Origin: G039029935 sp039029935 | GTDB lineage: Bacteria > Chloroflexota > Anaerolineae > Caldilineales > Caldilineaceae | Assembly: GCA_039029935.1 (NCBI GenBank) | Contig: JBCCFC010000217.1 | Span: forward strand, 1-13,642 | Direction: 5' to 3' | DNA length: 13,642 nt | Shown here: piece after piece, positions 1 to 6,035 of the stretch | Position numbering within the stretch: position 1 is the first letter of the stretch | How the letters are laid out: each line of letters begins with the position of its first letter | Program-made: the position numbers and the translations under genes | The notes under the pieces: model-generated | Told to the model about the DNA's origin: nothing | Seen by the model: only the letters and a program-made list of their open reading frames with translations | Databases searched by the model: none

Positions 1-136
1 CACACCCTCACACCCTCACACCCTCACACCCTAACACCCTCACACCCTCACCCACTTACACCCTCACAGAAGTACACCATCACACCATCACACCATCACA
101 CCATCACACCATCACACCATCACACCCCCACACCTT
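1..136. repeat. Degenerate octamer tandem repeat
   Basis: The stretch reads in a strict 8-bp period. Units 1-64 are mostly CACACCCT (variants AACACCCT, CACCCACT, TACACCCT). One divergent unit follows at 65-72, then six units of CACACCAT type at 73-120 and degenerate units CACACCCC and CACACCTT to 136. The two homogeneous sub-blocks suggest separate local expansions. The array may continue left of the window. It lies immediately downstream of the dioxygenase stop codon, so transcripts of that gene would run into it. There is no spacer structure, so it is not a CRISPR array. Its function is unknown; it resembles the short tandem repeats common in the gaps of filamentous bacteria. Confidence 0.9.
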
Positions 137-137
137 G

Positions 138-893
138 TCACCTTGTCATCAACTGCCCATCTTGTAACAGGGGAATGGCTTGTGCCCATAGCCCGCTGCC
201 ATCTCTTTTCATAATCGGCTCGGCAGAGTATTGCGCCAAATAGGAGCGACGCATTTTATCCGTTGTGTTGGTCCCACTACGATGGAAGGTACGGCTGGAG
301 AAGACAACGACACTGCCAACAGGCACGATGGCGGGTACACCGGGGTCGTCGCCACGATAGCCAATCTTGTCATTGGACCCTTCCTCAATGGTATGGTCAA
401 ACAGGTCATCGGGTGTCATCCCCGCACGTTCATAGGGTAGGACAAAAATCGTGCCATTTTCGATGGTCATGTCATCTAAGGCACACCAGCAAGAAAGATA
501 GGGGCGATGATAGTGGCCGACGTAGCCTGAATCTTGATGCCAGCCAAACTTTGTGCCAACCTCGGCAGCTTTCACCACATATTGTTCATGAAATAGGTAT
601 GCTGTATCGCCCAATGTGGACTTCGCCACATTGCCCATTAGTGGACTGAAGAGAAAACTGTTGATAATCGCACTATCCGCACCGCGGTTGCTAATAAAAT
701 AGCGTTTTTTGTAATGATTGATGCCGAGTGAAGTAACGCCTTTGGCCTCCATTTCTGCATCAAATGTGTCAATATAACGTTGGCACTCTTTGCGCAACCC
801 TTCAATCTGTTCGTCAGTCATGACGCCTTCCAGAATAAAATACCCTTCTTGATGATATTGCTCAATCATCTCATTGGTAATGCTGGTTTGCAT
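138..893 (-). CDS. Phytanoyl-CoA dioxygenase (PhyH) family protein
   Basis: This 251-residue protein fits the PhyH branch of Fe(II)/2-oxoglutarate-dependent oxygenases. These enzymes hydroxylate an unactivated carbon while decarboxylating 2-oxoglutarate to succinate, normally in the cytoplasm. The HxD iron motif is visible as GWHQDSGY (H119, D121). The distal iron ligand is H204 in SSRTFHRSGTN, and R215 or R216 downstream is the likely 2-oxoglutarate contact. The N-terminal EQYHQEGYFILEGVMT is typical of the family start. The length is near the family's usual 250-300 residues and no key residue is missing. The start is supported by an AGGA Shine-Dalgarno 4 bases upstream and by a good promoter (935-963). 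The substrate cannot be read from the sequence: PhyH homologues act on fatty acyl-CoAs, ectoine, halogenated compounds and many natural products. It is transcribed alone, from its own promoter. Confidence 0.88.
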   Translation of the reverse strand: MQTSITNEMIEQYHQEGYFILEGVMTDEQIEGLRKECQRYIDTFDAEMEAKGVTSLGINHYKKRYFISNRGADSAIINSFLFSPLMGNVAKSTLGDTAYLFHEQYVVKAAEVGTKFGWHQDSGYVGHYHRPYLSCWCALDDMTIENGTIFVLPYERAGMTPDDLFDHTIEEGSNDKIGYRGDDPGVPAIVPVGSVVVFSSRTFHRSGTNTTDKMRRSYLAQYSAEPIMKRDGSGLWAQAIPLLQDGQLMTR

Positions 894-934
894 AATATCC
901 TCGCAAAAAAATGGTTAAATCACGATGGTGTCCT

Positions 935-963
935 ATTATATCTGAAATAAAAAAAGAGGACAA
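935..963 (-). promoter_or_regulatory. Sigma70-type promoter of the PhyH gene
   Basis: On the minus strand a perfect -10 TATAAT (935-940) lies 17 bases downstream of TTGTCC (958-963; 4 of 6 matches to TTGACA). Transcription would start near 928, giving a leader of about 35 nt that includes the GAGGAT Shine-Dalgarno. The -35 is part of the terminator hairpin of the upstream gene, and the terminator's T-run forms part of the spacer. Confidence 0.65.
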
Positions 964-999
964 GTGAGCAAAAATGGTTAATTCGCTTACTTGTCCTCT
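946..999 (-). terminator. Rho-independent terminator of the 1082-2002 gene
   Basis: A 15-bp stem with a single G-T wobble is formed by 985-999 and 955-969 around a 15-nt loop. Read on the minus strand, it is followed at once by an uninterrupted run of seven T. It lies 83 bp beyond the stop of the secreted-protein gene, in the right orientation. On the plus strand no T-run follows, so it should act mainly leftward. The distal arm doubles as the -35 element of the next gene. Confidence 0.8.
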
Positions 1000-1015
1000 A
1001 TATTTACAGACGCGT

Positions 1016-1049
1016 CAGTATCCTGCTCATGAATAAGAGCAGGATACTG
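1016..1049. repeat. Perfect 13-bp inverted repeat (hairpin)
   Basis: CAGTATCCTGCTC (1016-1028) and its exact reverse complement (1037-1049) flank an 8-nt loop. It sits between the stop of the secreted-protein gene and the true terminator. No T-run follows on either strand, so it is more likely an RNA-stabilising hairpin or a dispersed palindromic element than a second terminator. It shares the word GTATCCTGC with the hairpin at 7169-7213. Confidence 0.85.
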
Positions 1050-1081
1050 GACTATTTAAACGATAACTTTATCGTTGTAGA

Positions 1082-2002
1082 TTATGCATCGCTATTTTGT
1101 GGTGCAGGTGCAAAGCCACGTGCGGGTGCTTCACCGCCATCTTGCCCTGGGCCAAAGCCACGTCCGGGACCACCTCGACGGCTGCGACCTTCACCCTGCC
1201 CTTCACCATCGCCACGTCCGCCTCGGCCAAATCCGTCGCCACTCTCAATGCGCTCAATGATGCGGTCTGCCTGTTCCTGTGTAATCTCACCATCAGCAAC
1301 CGCTTGGTTGACGGCTTCAATCACGGCTGTCTGCATAGCGGCCTTGAACTCCTCCTCGGTCAGGCCGGCAGACTCAATCAACTCAGCCATGCTTGTGTCT
1401 GCTTCTTTGGCTGTTTCCAGTTCCTCAACCGTCATACCCAAAACGCCTGCAACAATTTCCTTGTGCTCACCTCGCTCTAAGAAGGCAGGACCACCACGAT
1501 GTCCACGCTTCCCATGACGGCCATGCCCAAACTCGCCACTTTCAATCCGCTCAATGATGACATCGGCCTGTTCTTGTGTCAAATCGCCATCTGCAACCGC
1601 CTCATTGACCTCTGCAATCAGTCCGGGTTGCATGGCCGCCTTAAATTCCTCTTTGGTCAACCCTGCTGTTTCCAGCAACTCAGCCATACTTGTGCCTGAT
1701 TCCTTGGCTGCTTCCAACTCCTCAACCGTCATCCCCAATACACCTGCGGCAATTTCGGCCTTCTCTTCACGGGTAAGCCATGATGGCCCACGCTCGCCGC
1801 GTTCACCGCCACGGAAGCCCCGCTGTCCACGTTCGCCAACCTGCTGGAAGAAACGCTGACCTCGCTCAATCAATCCTGGCGCACCTGCTGAGTCATTGCC
1901 GCCCTGAACGGTATCTTGGGCGTATGAGATGCTGCTGATTGTTAAGATACCCGCTGTGGCAACTGTCACCGCTGCCAGACCAAATTTCATCAACTTATTC
2001 AT
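1082..2002 (-). CDS. Secreted protein with duplicated DUF2680-like helical domain
   Basis: This 306-residue protein has an N-terminal signal peptide: Lys-rich start, hydrophobic core at about 8-25, likely cleavage after SYA at 28. A Gly/Arg-rich stretch (about 57-72) precedes two homologous segments, about 80-156 and 180-255. Each runs GVLGMTVEELE, then TSMAEL, then AGLT.EEFKAAM, and ends D-G-[DE]-[LI]-TQEQAD-x-IIERIESG. The ending resembles the ITxEQAD helix of the DUF2680/YckD family of small secreted proteins, whose function is unknown. The linker is His/Gly/Arg-rich (HGRHGKRGHRGG, about 160-171), which could bind metal or polyanion; this is inference. The C-terminal tail (256-306) is Gly/Arg/Pro-rich and probably disordered. 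The start is fixed by AAGGTGA seven bases upstream (2009-2015). The gene has its own promoter with an overlapping palindrome and a terminator, so it is monocistronic. No enzymatic motif is seen. Confidence 0.85.
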   Translation of the reverse strand: MNKLMKFGLAAVTVATAGILTISSISYAQDTVQGGNDSAGAPGLIERGQRFFQQVGERGQRGFRGGERGERGPSWLTREEKAEIAAGVLGMTVEELEAAKESGTSMAELLETAGLTKEEFKAAMQPGLIAEVNEAVADGDLTQEQADVIIERIESGEFGHGRHGKRGHRGGPAFLERGEHKEIVAGVLGMTVEELETAKEADTSMAELIESAGLTEEEFKAAMQTAVIEAVNQAVADGEITQEQADRIIERIESGDGFGRGGRGDGEGQGEGRSRRGGPGRGFGPGQDGGEAPARGFAPAPQNSDA

Positions 2003-2034
2003 TGTGATTCACCTTTTCAAATTGTTATTTACTA

Positions 2035-2053
2035 TTGTAGACTCATTCTACAA
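2035..2053. promoter_or_regulatory. Operator-like palindrome TTGTAGA-N5-TCTACAA
   Basis: A perfect 7+5+7 inverted repeat overlaps the -10 box and predicted start point of the secreted-protein promoter. This is the classic position for a dimeric repressor site. It could also form a small hairpin in the leader, but the stem is short and AT-rich, which favours a protein-binding site. No regulator gene lies nearby in the window. Confidence 0.5.
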
Positions 2054-2073
2054 CCTTGTTTGTATATATTCAA
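2045..2073 (-). promoter_or_regulatory. Promoter of the secreted-protein gene
   Basis: On the minus strand TTGAAT (2068-2073) and TAGAAT (2045-2050; 5 of 6 to consensus) are separated by exactly 17 bases. The predicted start is near 2038, giving a leader of about 35 nt that carries the AAGGTGA ribosome-binding site. A perfect palindrome covers the -10 and the start point. Confidence 0.6.
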
Positions 2074-2268
2074 CGATAGTTATTGTCACCCCTGCGCATC
2101 TGAGTTGTTTCTGTTTGTGATGTGCAGTTGCCCTCATTGTAGTGGGCGATTGTGAGGCCATTATGGAGTGAGTGTAAAAAGAATGTGGAGATGGCGAAGT
2201 TCGTTTATGAATTTGTGCGGCCTCCGTTTTATCATAGCTGTGATGTGCAAAACCCAGCGATCTCGATG

Positions 2269-2274
2269 TATAAT
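2269..2274 (+). promoter_or_regulatory. Possible -10 element upstream of DUF4058 operon
   Basis: A perfect TATAAT lies 68 bp before the DUF4058 start codon, preceded directly by TG. At 17-bp spacing the -35 would be TGCAAA (2246-2251), a poor match. It is therefore a candidate only, though the best one in this gap for rightward transcription. Confidence 0.35.
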
Positions 2275-2312
2275 GTCGAACGTCAATAAGACATCGGTTT
2301 GTCTGCAAGGTT

Positions 2313-2326
2313 CAGCAGTTCTGCTG
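2313..2326 (+). repeat. Short palindrome CAGCAG-TT-CTGCTG
   Basis: A perfect 6-bp inverted repeat with a 2-nt centre ends five bases before the GAGAG ribosome-binding site (2331-2335) of the DUF4058 gene. It could be an operator or a small leader hairpin. Evidence for a function is limited to its position. Confidence 0.3.
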
Positions 2327-2342
2327 GAAAGAGAGTTGCAAG

Positions 2343-3161
2343 ATGGAATCACCTTTTCCGGGGATGGACCCTTATCTTGAGAGCCGACACCTATGGCGGA
2401 GTTTTCACCATAATTTTGCTACTGAAATTGCGCGCCAGTTAAACCCACTGATTTATCCCAAATATTATGCTGATGTCGAAGTCCGCACAGTCCTACAAGA
2501 GATAGGCATTACGGTGGGCAATCATCAGCAATATCCTGATGCCGCCGTTTTTAGAAATAAACCAACCATCAATGGTGCAACAACTATACTGGAGCCTACG
2601 CTCACAAAAATTGAAACAAAGAAAATCATAGCCCCTCTTAAACGAACTGTACCCATGCCTGATGCTGAGAAAACTCGAGCAATCCAGATTTATGAAACGG
2701 CAACAGATGCATTGATTACCGCGATTGAACTGCTATCACCCGTGAATAAAATTGGGCAAGGGTTGCACAAATATCGTGAGAAGCGCATGCAAATCTTGCA
2801 CTCAGACGTTCATTTGATAGAACTTGATTTAATCCGTCGCGGAACTCACCCTGGTCCCGAACTCGAATCACCACCTCTCGATACAGACTATGTCCTTATT
2901 GTAAATCGCGCTGAGTTTAATGCACAACGAGTTTCTGAAATCTGGCCGATTGCGCTCAACCAACCGTTACCGACAATTCCGGTCCCTCTATTGTTAGATG
3001 ACTCGGATGCACCATTGGATTTAATGAGCGTCCTCCATCAAGTTCAGTTTGATTTTCGGTATCCCGGTAGAATTGACTATACACAGTTACCACCGTCTCC
3101 GGTTTTGCGTGAGGAAATGGGGAAGTGGTGGGCATCTCGGCAACAAGCATGGCGTTCGTAG
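2343..3161 (+). CDS. DUF4058 family protein
   Basis: The 272-residue protein opens with the DUF4058 signature SPFPGMDPYLE and carries the family core IELLSPVNK (128-136), GLHKYREKR (140-148) and HLIELDLIRRG (157-167). DUF4058 has no established function. The arrangement P65-D66 ... E129-x-L-S-P-x-N-K136 recalls the Uma2/PD-(D/E)XK nuclease-like layout, but this is inference and no activity is claimed. The start is preceded by a GAGAG Shine-Dalgarno at 7-base spacing. It is the first gene of a tight plus-strand block: its stop lies 8 bp before the ATPase start, and the ATPase ribosome-binding site overlaps that stop. DUF4058 genes occur in many genomes as multi-copy families without such partners, so a functional link to the ATPase/TOPRIM pair is plausible but unproven. 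Confidence 0.85.
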   Translation: MESPFPGMDPYLESRHLWRSFHHNFATEIARQLNPLIYPKYYADVEVRTVLQEIGITVGNHQQYPDAAVFRNKPTINGATTILEPTLTKIETKKIIAPLKRTVPMPDAEKTRAIQIYETATDALITAIELLSPVNKIGQGLHKYREKRMQILHSDVHLIELDLIRRGTHPGPELESPPLDTDYVLIVNRAEFNAQRVSEIWPIALNQPLPTIPVPLLLDDSDAPLDLMSVLHQVQFDFRYPGRIDYTQLPPSPVLREEMGKWWASRQQAWRS

Positions 3162-3169
3162 GAGGCATC

Positions 3170-4237
3170 ATGTTAGATTTTGTAAAAATTCAAAATTATC
3201 GTCTTTTTGATGAATTTATGATTGATGATCTGGCGCGTGTAAACTTATTGGTTGGCAAGAACAACGTGGGCAAGACAAGTCTGCTAGAGGCAATATATCT
3301 ATTAGTTAACCAGAAATATCCCCCTGTGATCTATCAACTTCTTGGACAACGCGGAGAAATTGCGGCAAACATTAATGGCGAGGATACGATTTCGGGTCAT
3401 GATGTTGCACATTTATTTGGAAAGCATATCCTTGACAAAGATATTTCTTTTATTATTGAGTCGAGTCAACTTAAATTTGAACTTTCGTGTGTACATAAAG
3501 CCGTTATCGCACCTAAGTCTATTTTAGGATTGGATTCTATCAAGAATAATACAAATGAAATATATCACTTGCATTTTATATATAACAACATCGGTCCAAT
3601 TCTGGAAAGGATTGAAAACAATAATCCCTTCGGTGATCTTATAACACTGGGACGGGGTGTGCCTGAAGATATTGAATCATTTAATTACATACCTATTATG
3701 CAGTTGTCAGTAACGACTTTATATCAACATTGGATTAATATTGCGTTAAAGCCTGAGCAAGACCAACTGCTTGAAATATTACGGCTTTTAGATGAAAAAA
3801 TAATAGACATTGATTTTATTGCCCAGAGAAACGAAAAGCCTAAAATACTTGTACGGCATGAACAACACAAAATGCCTATTCCACTCGGTAGTATGGGTGA
3901 GGGAATGCATCGAGCGTTAACTTTGGGTTTAATGCTTGTTAATTCTGCCAATGGATACCTGTTAATTGATGAAATTGACACGGGTTTACACTATCGCGTT
4001 ATTACAGACATTTGGCAAGTCATCTTTAAAGTCGCAAAGCAGTATAATATCCAGGTCTTTGCAACAACACATAGCCAAGACTGTGTACGCTCATTTGCAG
4101 AGGCACTTTATTTATCAGAGGAAAGAGAGTTGGGTGCGTTGTTTCGGCTGCAGAGACGCAGAGGGAAAATTCATGCACAGAAATATAATGCAGATCGACT
4201 CGTTTTTGCTGTGTCACAGGATATTGAGATACGATGA
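3170..4237 (+). CDS. OLD/RecF-type ABC ATPase (AAA_15/AAA_21-like)
   Basis: The 355-residue protein begins MLDFVKIQNYRLF, the usual first strand of OLD, RecF and AAA_15/21 ATPases. The Walker A motif is GKNNVGKTS (29-37), a degenerate ABC signature is GSMGEGMHRA (240-249), Walker B is YLLIDEID (263-270) and the switch histidine is in ATTHS (298-302). All the pieces of an ABC-type nucleotide switch are therefore present. Insertions between Walker A and the signature are short, with no SMC-like coiled coil. An in-frame ATG at 3125 exists, but the start at 3170 is preferred because AGGAGG (3160-3165) precedes it at 4-base spacing and the domain starts there. Its stop overlaps the TOPRIM start (ATGA at 4234-4237), implying coupled translation and a complex. 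In OLD proteins the same ATPase is fused to a TOPRIM nuclease; here the halves are split. Target and trigger are unknown. Confidence 0.88.
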   Translation: MLDFVKIQNYRLFDEFMIDDLARVNLLVGKNNVGKTSLLEAIYLLVNQKYPPVIYQLLGQRGEIAANINGEDTISGHDVAHLFGKHILDKDISFIIESSQLKFELSCVHKAVIAPKSILGLDSIKNNTNEIYHLHFIYNNIGPILERIENNNPFGDLITLGRGVPEDIESFNYIPIMQLSVTTLYQHWINIALKPEQDQLLEILRLLDEKIIDIDFIAQRNEKPKILVRHEQHKMPIPLGSMGEGMHRALTLGLMLVNSANGYLLIDEIDTGLHYRVITDIWQVIFKVAKQYNIQVFATTHSQDCVRSFAEALYLSEERELGALFRLQRRRGKIHAQKYNADRLVFAVSQDIEIR

Positions 4238-4896
4238 CGCCGATAATTAGAACGCGTCCCAAATCAATTTTACTTGTAGAAGGGCGTGATGATAAATATT
4301 TTATTGAAAATTTATATAAAAAGAAATCACCGTCATTAAGTGTCAATATTGAATTACCAAAAGATATTGGCGCAGCGGCCAATGGGGTTGATGCTCTTCT
4401 GGAAATGTTTGATATAGTGATTCAGGCTGATGAATATGATGTAGTCGGAATTGTGATTGATGCGGATGAAGGAAACCGTTGGATGCAAGTCAGAGAGTTG
4501 GTGAAAGCCTCTGGCATAGAATACGATTGCCCTGTTTCACCAAACCCAGAAGGGACTATCGTTGAACCTCCATATGAGGAAGTTCCTAAAATTGGGATAT
4601 GGATTATGCCTGACAATAAAAGCCCCGGTATTCTTGAGGATTTTGTACGTTATCTGATTCCCGATGATGATAAATTGATCCCATACGCCGAAAAAATTCT
4701 CGACGAAATTGAGGCCGCAAATTGTCATCGCTATCGTAAACATCGAAGTAAAGCATTCATCCATACATGGCTCGCATGGCAGAAACTCCCTGGAACACCG
4801 ATGGGTCAAGCTATCACCGAAAAGACACTTACCGCTGATGCCCAGCAAGCACAAATTTTTATGAACTGGTTACAAACACTCTTCAGTCCAACTTAG
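4234..4896 (+). CDS. DUF3226-type TOPRIM protein, partner of the ATPase
   Basis: The 220-residue protein has the TOPRIM hallmarks: a glutamate in ILLVEGRDD (E16) and a DxD motif in VGIVIDADEG (D76, D78), followed by GIWIMPDNKSPGILEDF (121-137), characteristic of DUF3226. TOPRIM domains bind Mg2+ and cut or rejoin nucleic acid in topoisomerases, primases, OLD nucleases and the tRNA-cutting AriB of PARIS systems. The metal-binding residues are intact, so catalysis is possible. The start codon overlaps the ATPase stop by 4 bp, and no other ribosome-binding site is obvious, consistent with re-initiation. With the upstream ATPase it forms a split OLD-like pair, functionally comparable to PARIS but with DUF3226 in place of DUF4435. 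Whether it acts on DNA or RNA cannot be told from the sequence. Confidence 0.85.
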   Translation: MTPIIRTRPKSILLVEGRDDKYFIENLYKKKSPSLSVNIELPKDIGAAANGVDALLEMFDIVIQADEYDVVGIVIDADEGNRWMQVRELVKASGIEYDCPVSPNPEGTIVEPPYEEVPKIGIWIMPDNKSPGILEDFVRYLIPDDDKLIPYAEKILDEIEAANCHRYRKHRSKAFIHTWLAWQKLPGTPMGQAITEKTLTADAQQAQIFMNWLQTLFSPT

Positions 4897-4908
4897 AACA
4901 AAACATTC

Positions 4909-5868
4909 ATGAACTTTCTAAAAAAACTATTCACAGGCAAACGACTAAATGGCGAGAAACTCGCTTTATCTGAAAACAAACAGGACTATGCGCAGATTGA
5001 GCTACTCGCACAGTTTATGGATGCGCGTCCGCCACACACACATCAGGAGCAACAGCGGTGGAACCGTGTGTTGCCACAACCCTATGACGAGACCATTGCA
5101 TTGTTTGAAAAACAGGGATGGCTGGTTACGGCACATCAGCCTGAAAATCAAACGGCAAATCCTGATGAAAGTGCAAATAAAACTGTCAGCTATCAGATAG
5201 GCGATGATGCGCAAATCTATGTTACGATATATCAGGAACGGCTGGACAAGGCGCGGGCGGCGATTATGCCCAAGGTGCGCCAAGCCTTAGAGGAGCGTGA
5301 TACTGGTGAGGCGTTGACGTTGCGGCGTAACTATGAGGCGCATTTCCCACTGGGTGAGGCCGACTGGACTGGACCAGAACCGCAGTTGAGTCACAGTGCG
5401 TTGACAAGACGTATCCTGTATCTCGAACATCCACTGCTCGAAGGGTTGAGTCATCAAACAGCAGGGTGGCTAAAACTCTATGCTGCCGAGCAGCACATGT
5501 GGGGGGCATTTTGGCAACTGGACCCAGCAGATATCCCCGATTATGTGCAGTCAGAAACAGAGTTGGTGACACCTGATTTAGATGGAGAGTCAATGTCTAT
5601 TATTGATGTGGTCTATTGGCGTGCCTATCAGCTATCATTGTATGTGGATAATCAGGAGACATGGCAACGGTGTAAGGGCGGCGATCATGTGCGGCGTCTG
5701 GAGATTGTGGGACCGGATGATGCGTATACCTGTCAGCAATGTCGTCCTATTCTGGGCAAGGAATATTTGGTGAGCCGTGCGCCAGCATTACCACCAGAGG
5801 GGTGTACGTCACCGCGTGGGTGTTGTTGTCGGTATGAGCCTGTCTTGGAGACGTATACAGAGGATTAA
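4909..5868 (+). CDS. Unknown protein with C-terminal cysteine-cluster domain
   Basis: I do not recognise the first 250 of its 319 residues. They are soluble-looking, with a basic N-terminus (MNFLKKLFTGKR), no signal peptide and no membrane segment. The last 65 residues hold a dense cysteine pattern: C255, C275-x2-C278 in CQQCRPILGKEYLV, then P-x-LPPEGC (C299) and GCCCRYEPV (C305-C307). This CxxC...GK-x-Y...LPP..GC...C-x-C layout resembles the cysteine-rich C-termini of Mu-F-like minor head proteins and of several uncharacterised bacterial proteins, and suggests a structural zinc site. It starts 12 bp after the TOPRIM stop without a clear Shine-Dalgarno, so it probably belongs to the same transcript. 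Its role relative to the ATPase/TOPRIM pair is unknown. Confidence 0.75.
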   Translation: MNFLKKLFTGKRLNGEKLALSENKQDYAQIELLAQFMDARPPHTHQEQQRWNRVLPQPYDETIALFEKQGWLVTAHQPENQTANPDESANKTVSYQIGDDAQIYVTIYQERLDKARAAIMPKVRQALEERDTGEALTLRRNYEAHFPLGEADWTGPEPQLSHSALTRRILYLEHPLLEGLSHQTAGWLKLYAAEQHMWGAFWQLDPADIPDYVQSETELVTPDLDGESMSIIDVVYWRAYQLSLYVDNQETWQRCKGGDHVRRLEIVGPDDAYTCQQCRPILGKEYLVSRAPALPPEGCTSPRGCCCRYEPVLETYTED

Positions 5869-5875
5869 AATTTTT

Positions 5876-6004
5876 ATGGCTGCAAAAGATGTATGCCAGT
5901 TCATTTTTTTAGGTCAATTCCCGCAGGCAGTTATTCGAGAGCATAAACTAAAATTACTCGTCTACAATCCAGAGAATGAGGTGTTGACACAATGGATATC
6001 GTAA
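5876..6004 (+). CDS. Small ORF of unknown function (42 aa), possibly a remnant
   Basis: An ATG seven bases after the preceding stop opens a 42-residue frame beginning MAAKDVCQFIFLGQF and ending VLTQWIS. An AGAGGA sequence (5859-5864) about 11 bases upstream could serve as its ribosome-binding site. Residues are mixed, with no membrane segment or known motif. It may be a real small protein of the operon, or the tail of a degraded gene. The promoter for the glycosyltransferase cluster overlaps its 3' end, which slightly lowers the case for strong selection on the ORF. Confidence 0.3.
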   Translation: MAAKDVCQFIFLGQFPQAVIREHKLKLLVYNPENEVLTQWIS

Positions 6005-6012
6005 GTAATGAT
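5984..6012 (+). promoter_or_regulatory. Candidate promoter of the glycosyltransferase cluster
   Basis: A perfect TTGACA -35 (5984-5989) is followed after 17 bases by AATGAT (6007-6012; 4 of 6 to TATAAT). Transcription would start near 6019, leaving a leader of under 20 nt before the ATG at 6036. This would separate the glycan genes from the ATPase/TOPRIM block. Confidence 0.45.
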
Positions 6013-6035
6013 CAGTTTCGACATTCAGATAGCAT

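Larger units (their letters stand above)
2003..2342. other. Divergent intergenic region (340 bp)
   Basis: This gap separates the minus-strand secreted-protein gene from the plus-strand DUF4058 operon. It holds the secreted-protein promoter and operator-like palindrome (2035-2073), a TATAAT element for the rightward operon (2269-2274) and a short palindrome near the DUF4058 start (2313-2326). Between about 2080 and 2240 I see no convincing ORF, RNA gene or repeat. Confidence 0.7.

Noticed and set aside
1..136. Possible CRISPR array
   Set aside because: The units are 8 bp, contiguous and without unique spacers, and no cas gene is present.
263..649. Plus-strand ORF opposite the PhyH gene
   Set aside because: It has no recognisable motif, and the opposite strand encodes a complete PhyH protein with all iron ligands and a good promoter.
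1029..1517. Long plus-strand ORF rich in Pro and Ser
   Set aside because: It is the antisense of the Gly/Arg-rich secreted protein. Its composition mirrors that gene, and the opposite strand has a signal peptide, ribosome-binding site, promoter and terminator.
3125..3169. Longer ATPase reading frame starting at 3125
   Set aside because: The extra 15 residues are not part of the conserved N-terminus and overlap the DUF4058 gene. AGGAGG sits correctly for the ATG at 3170.
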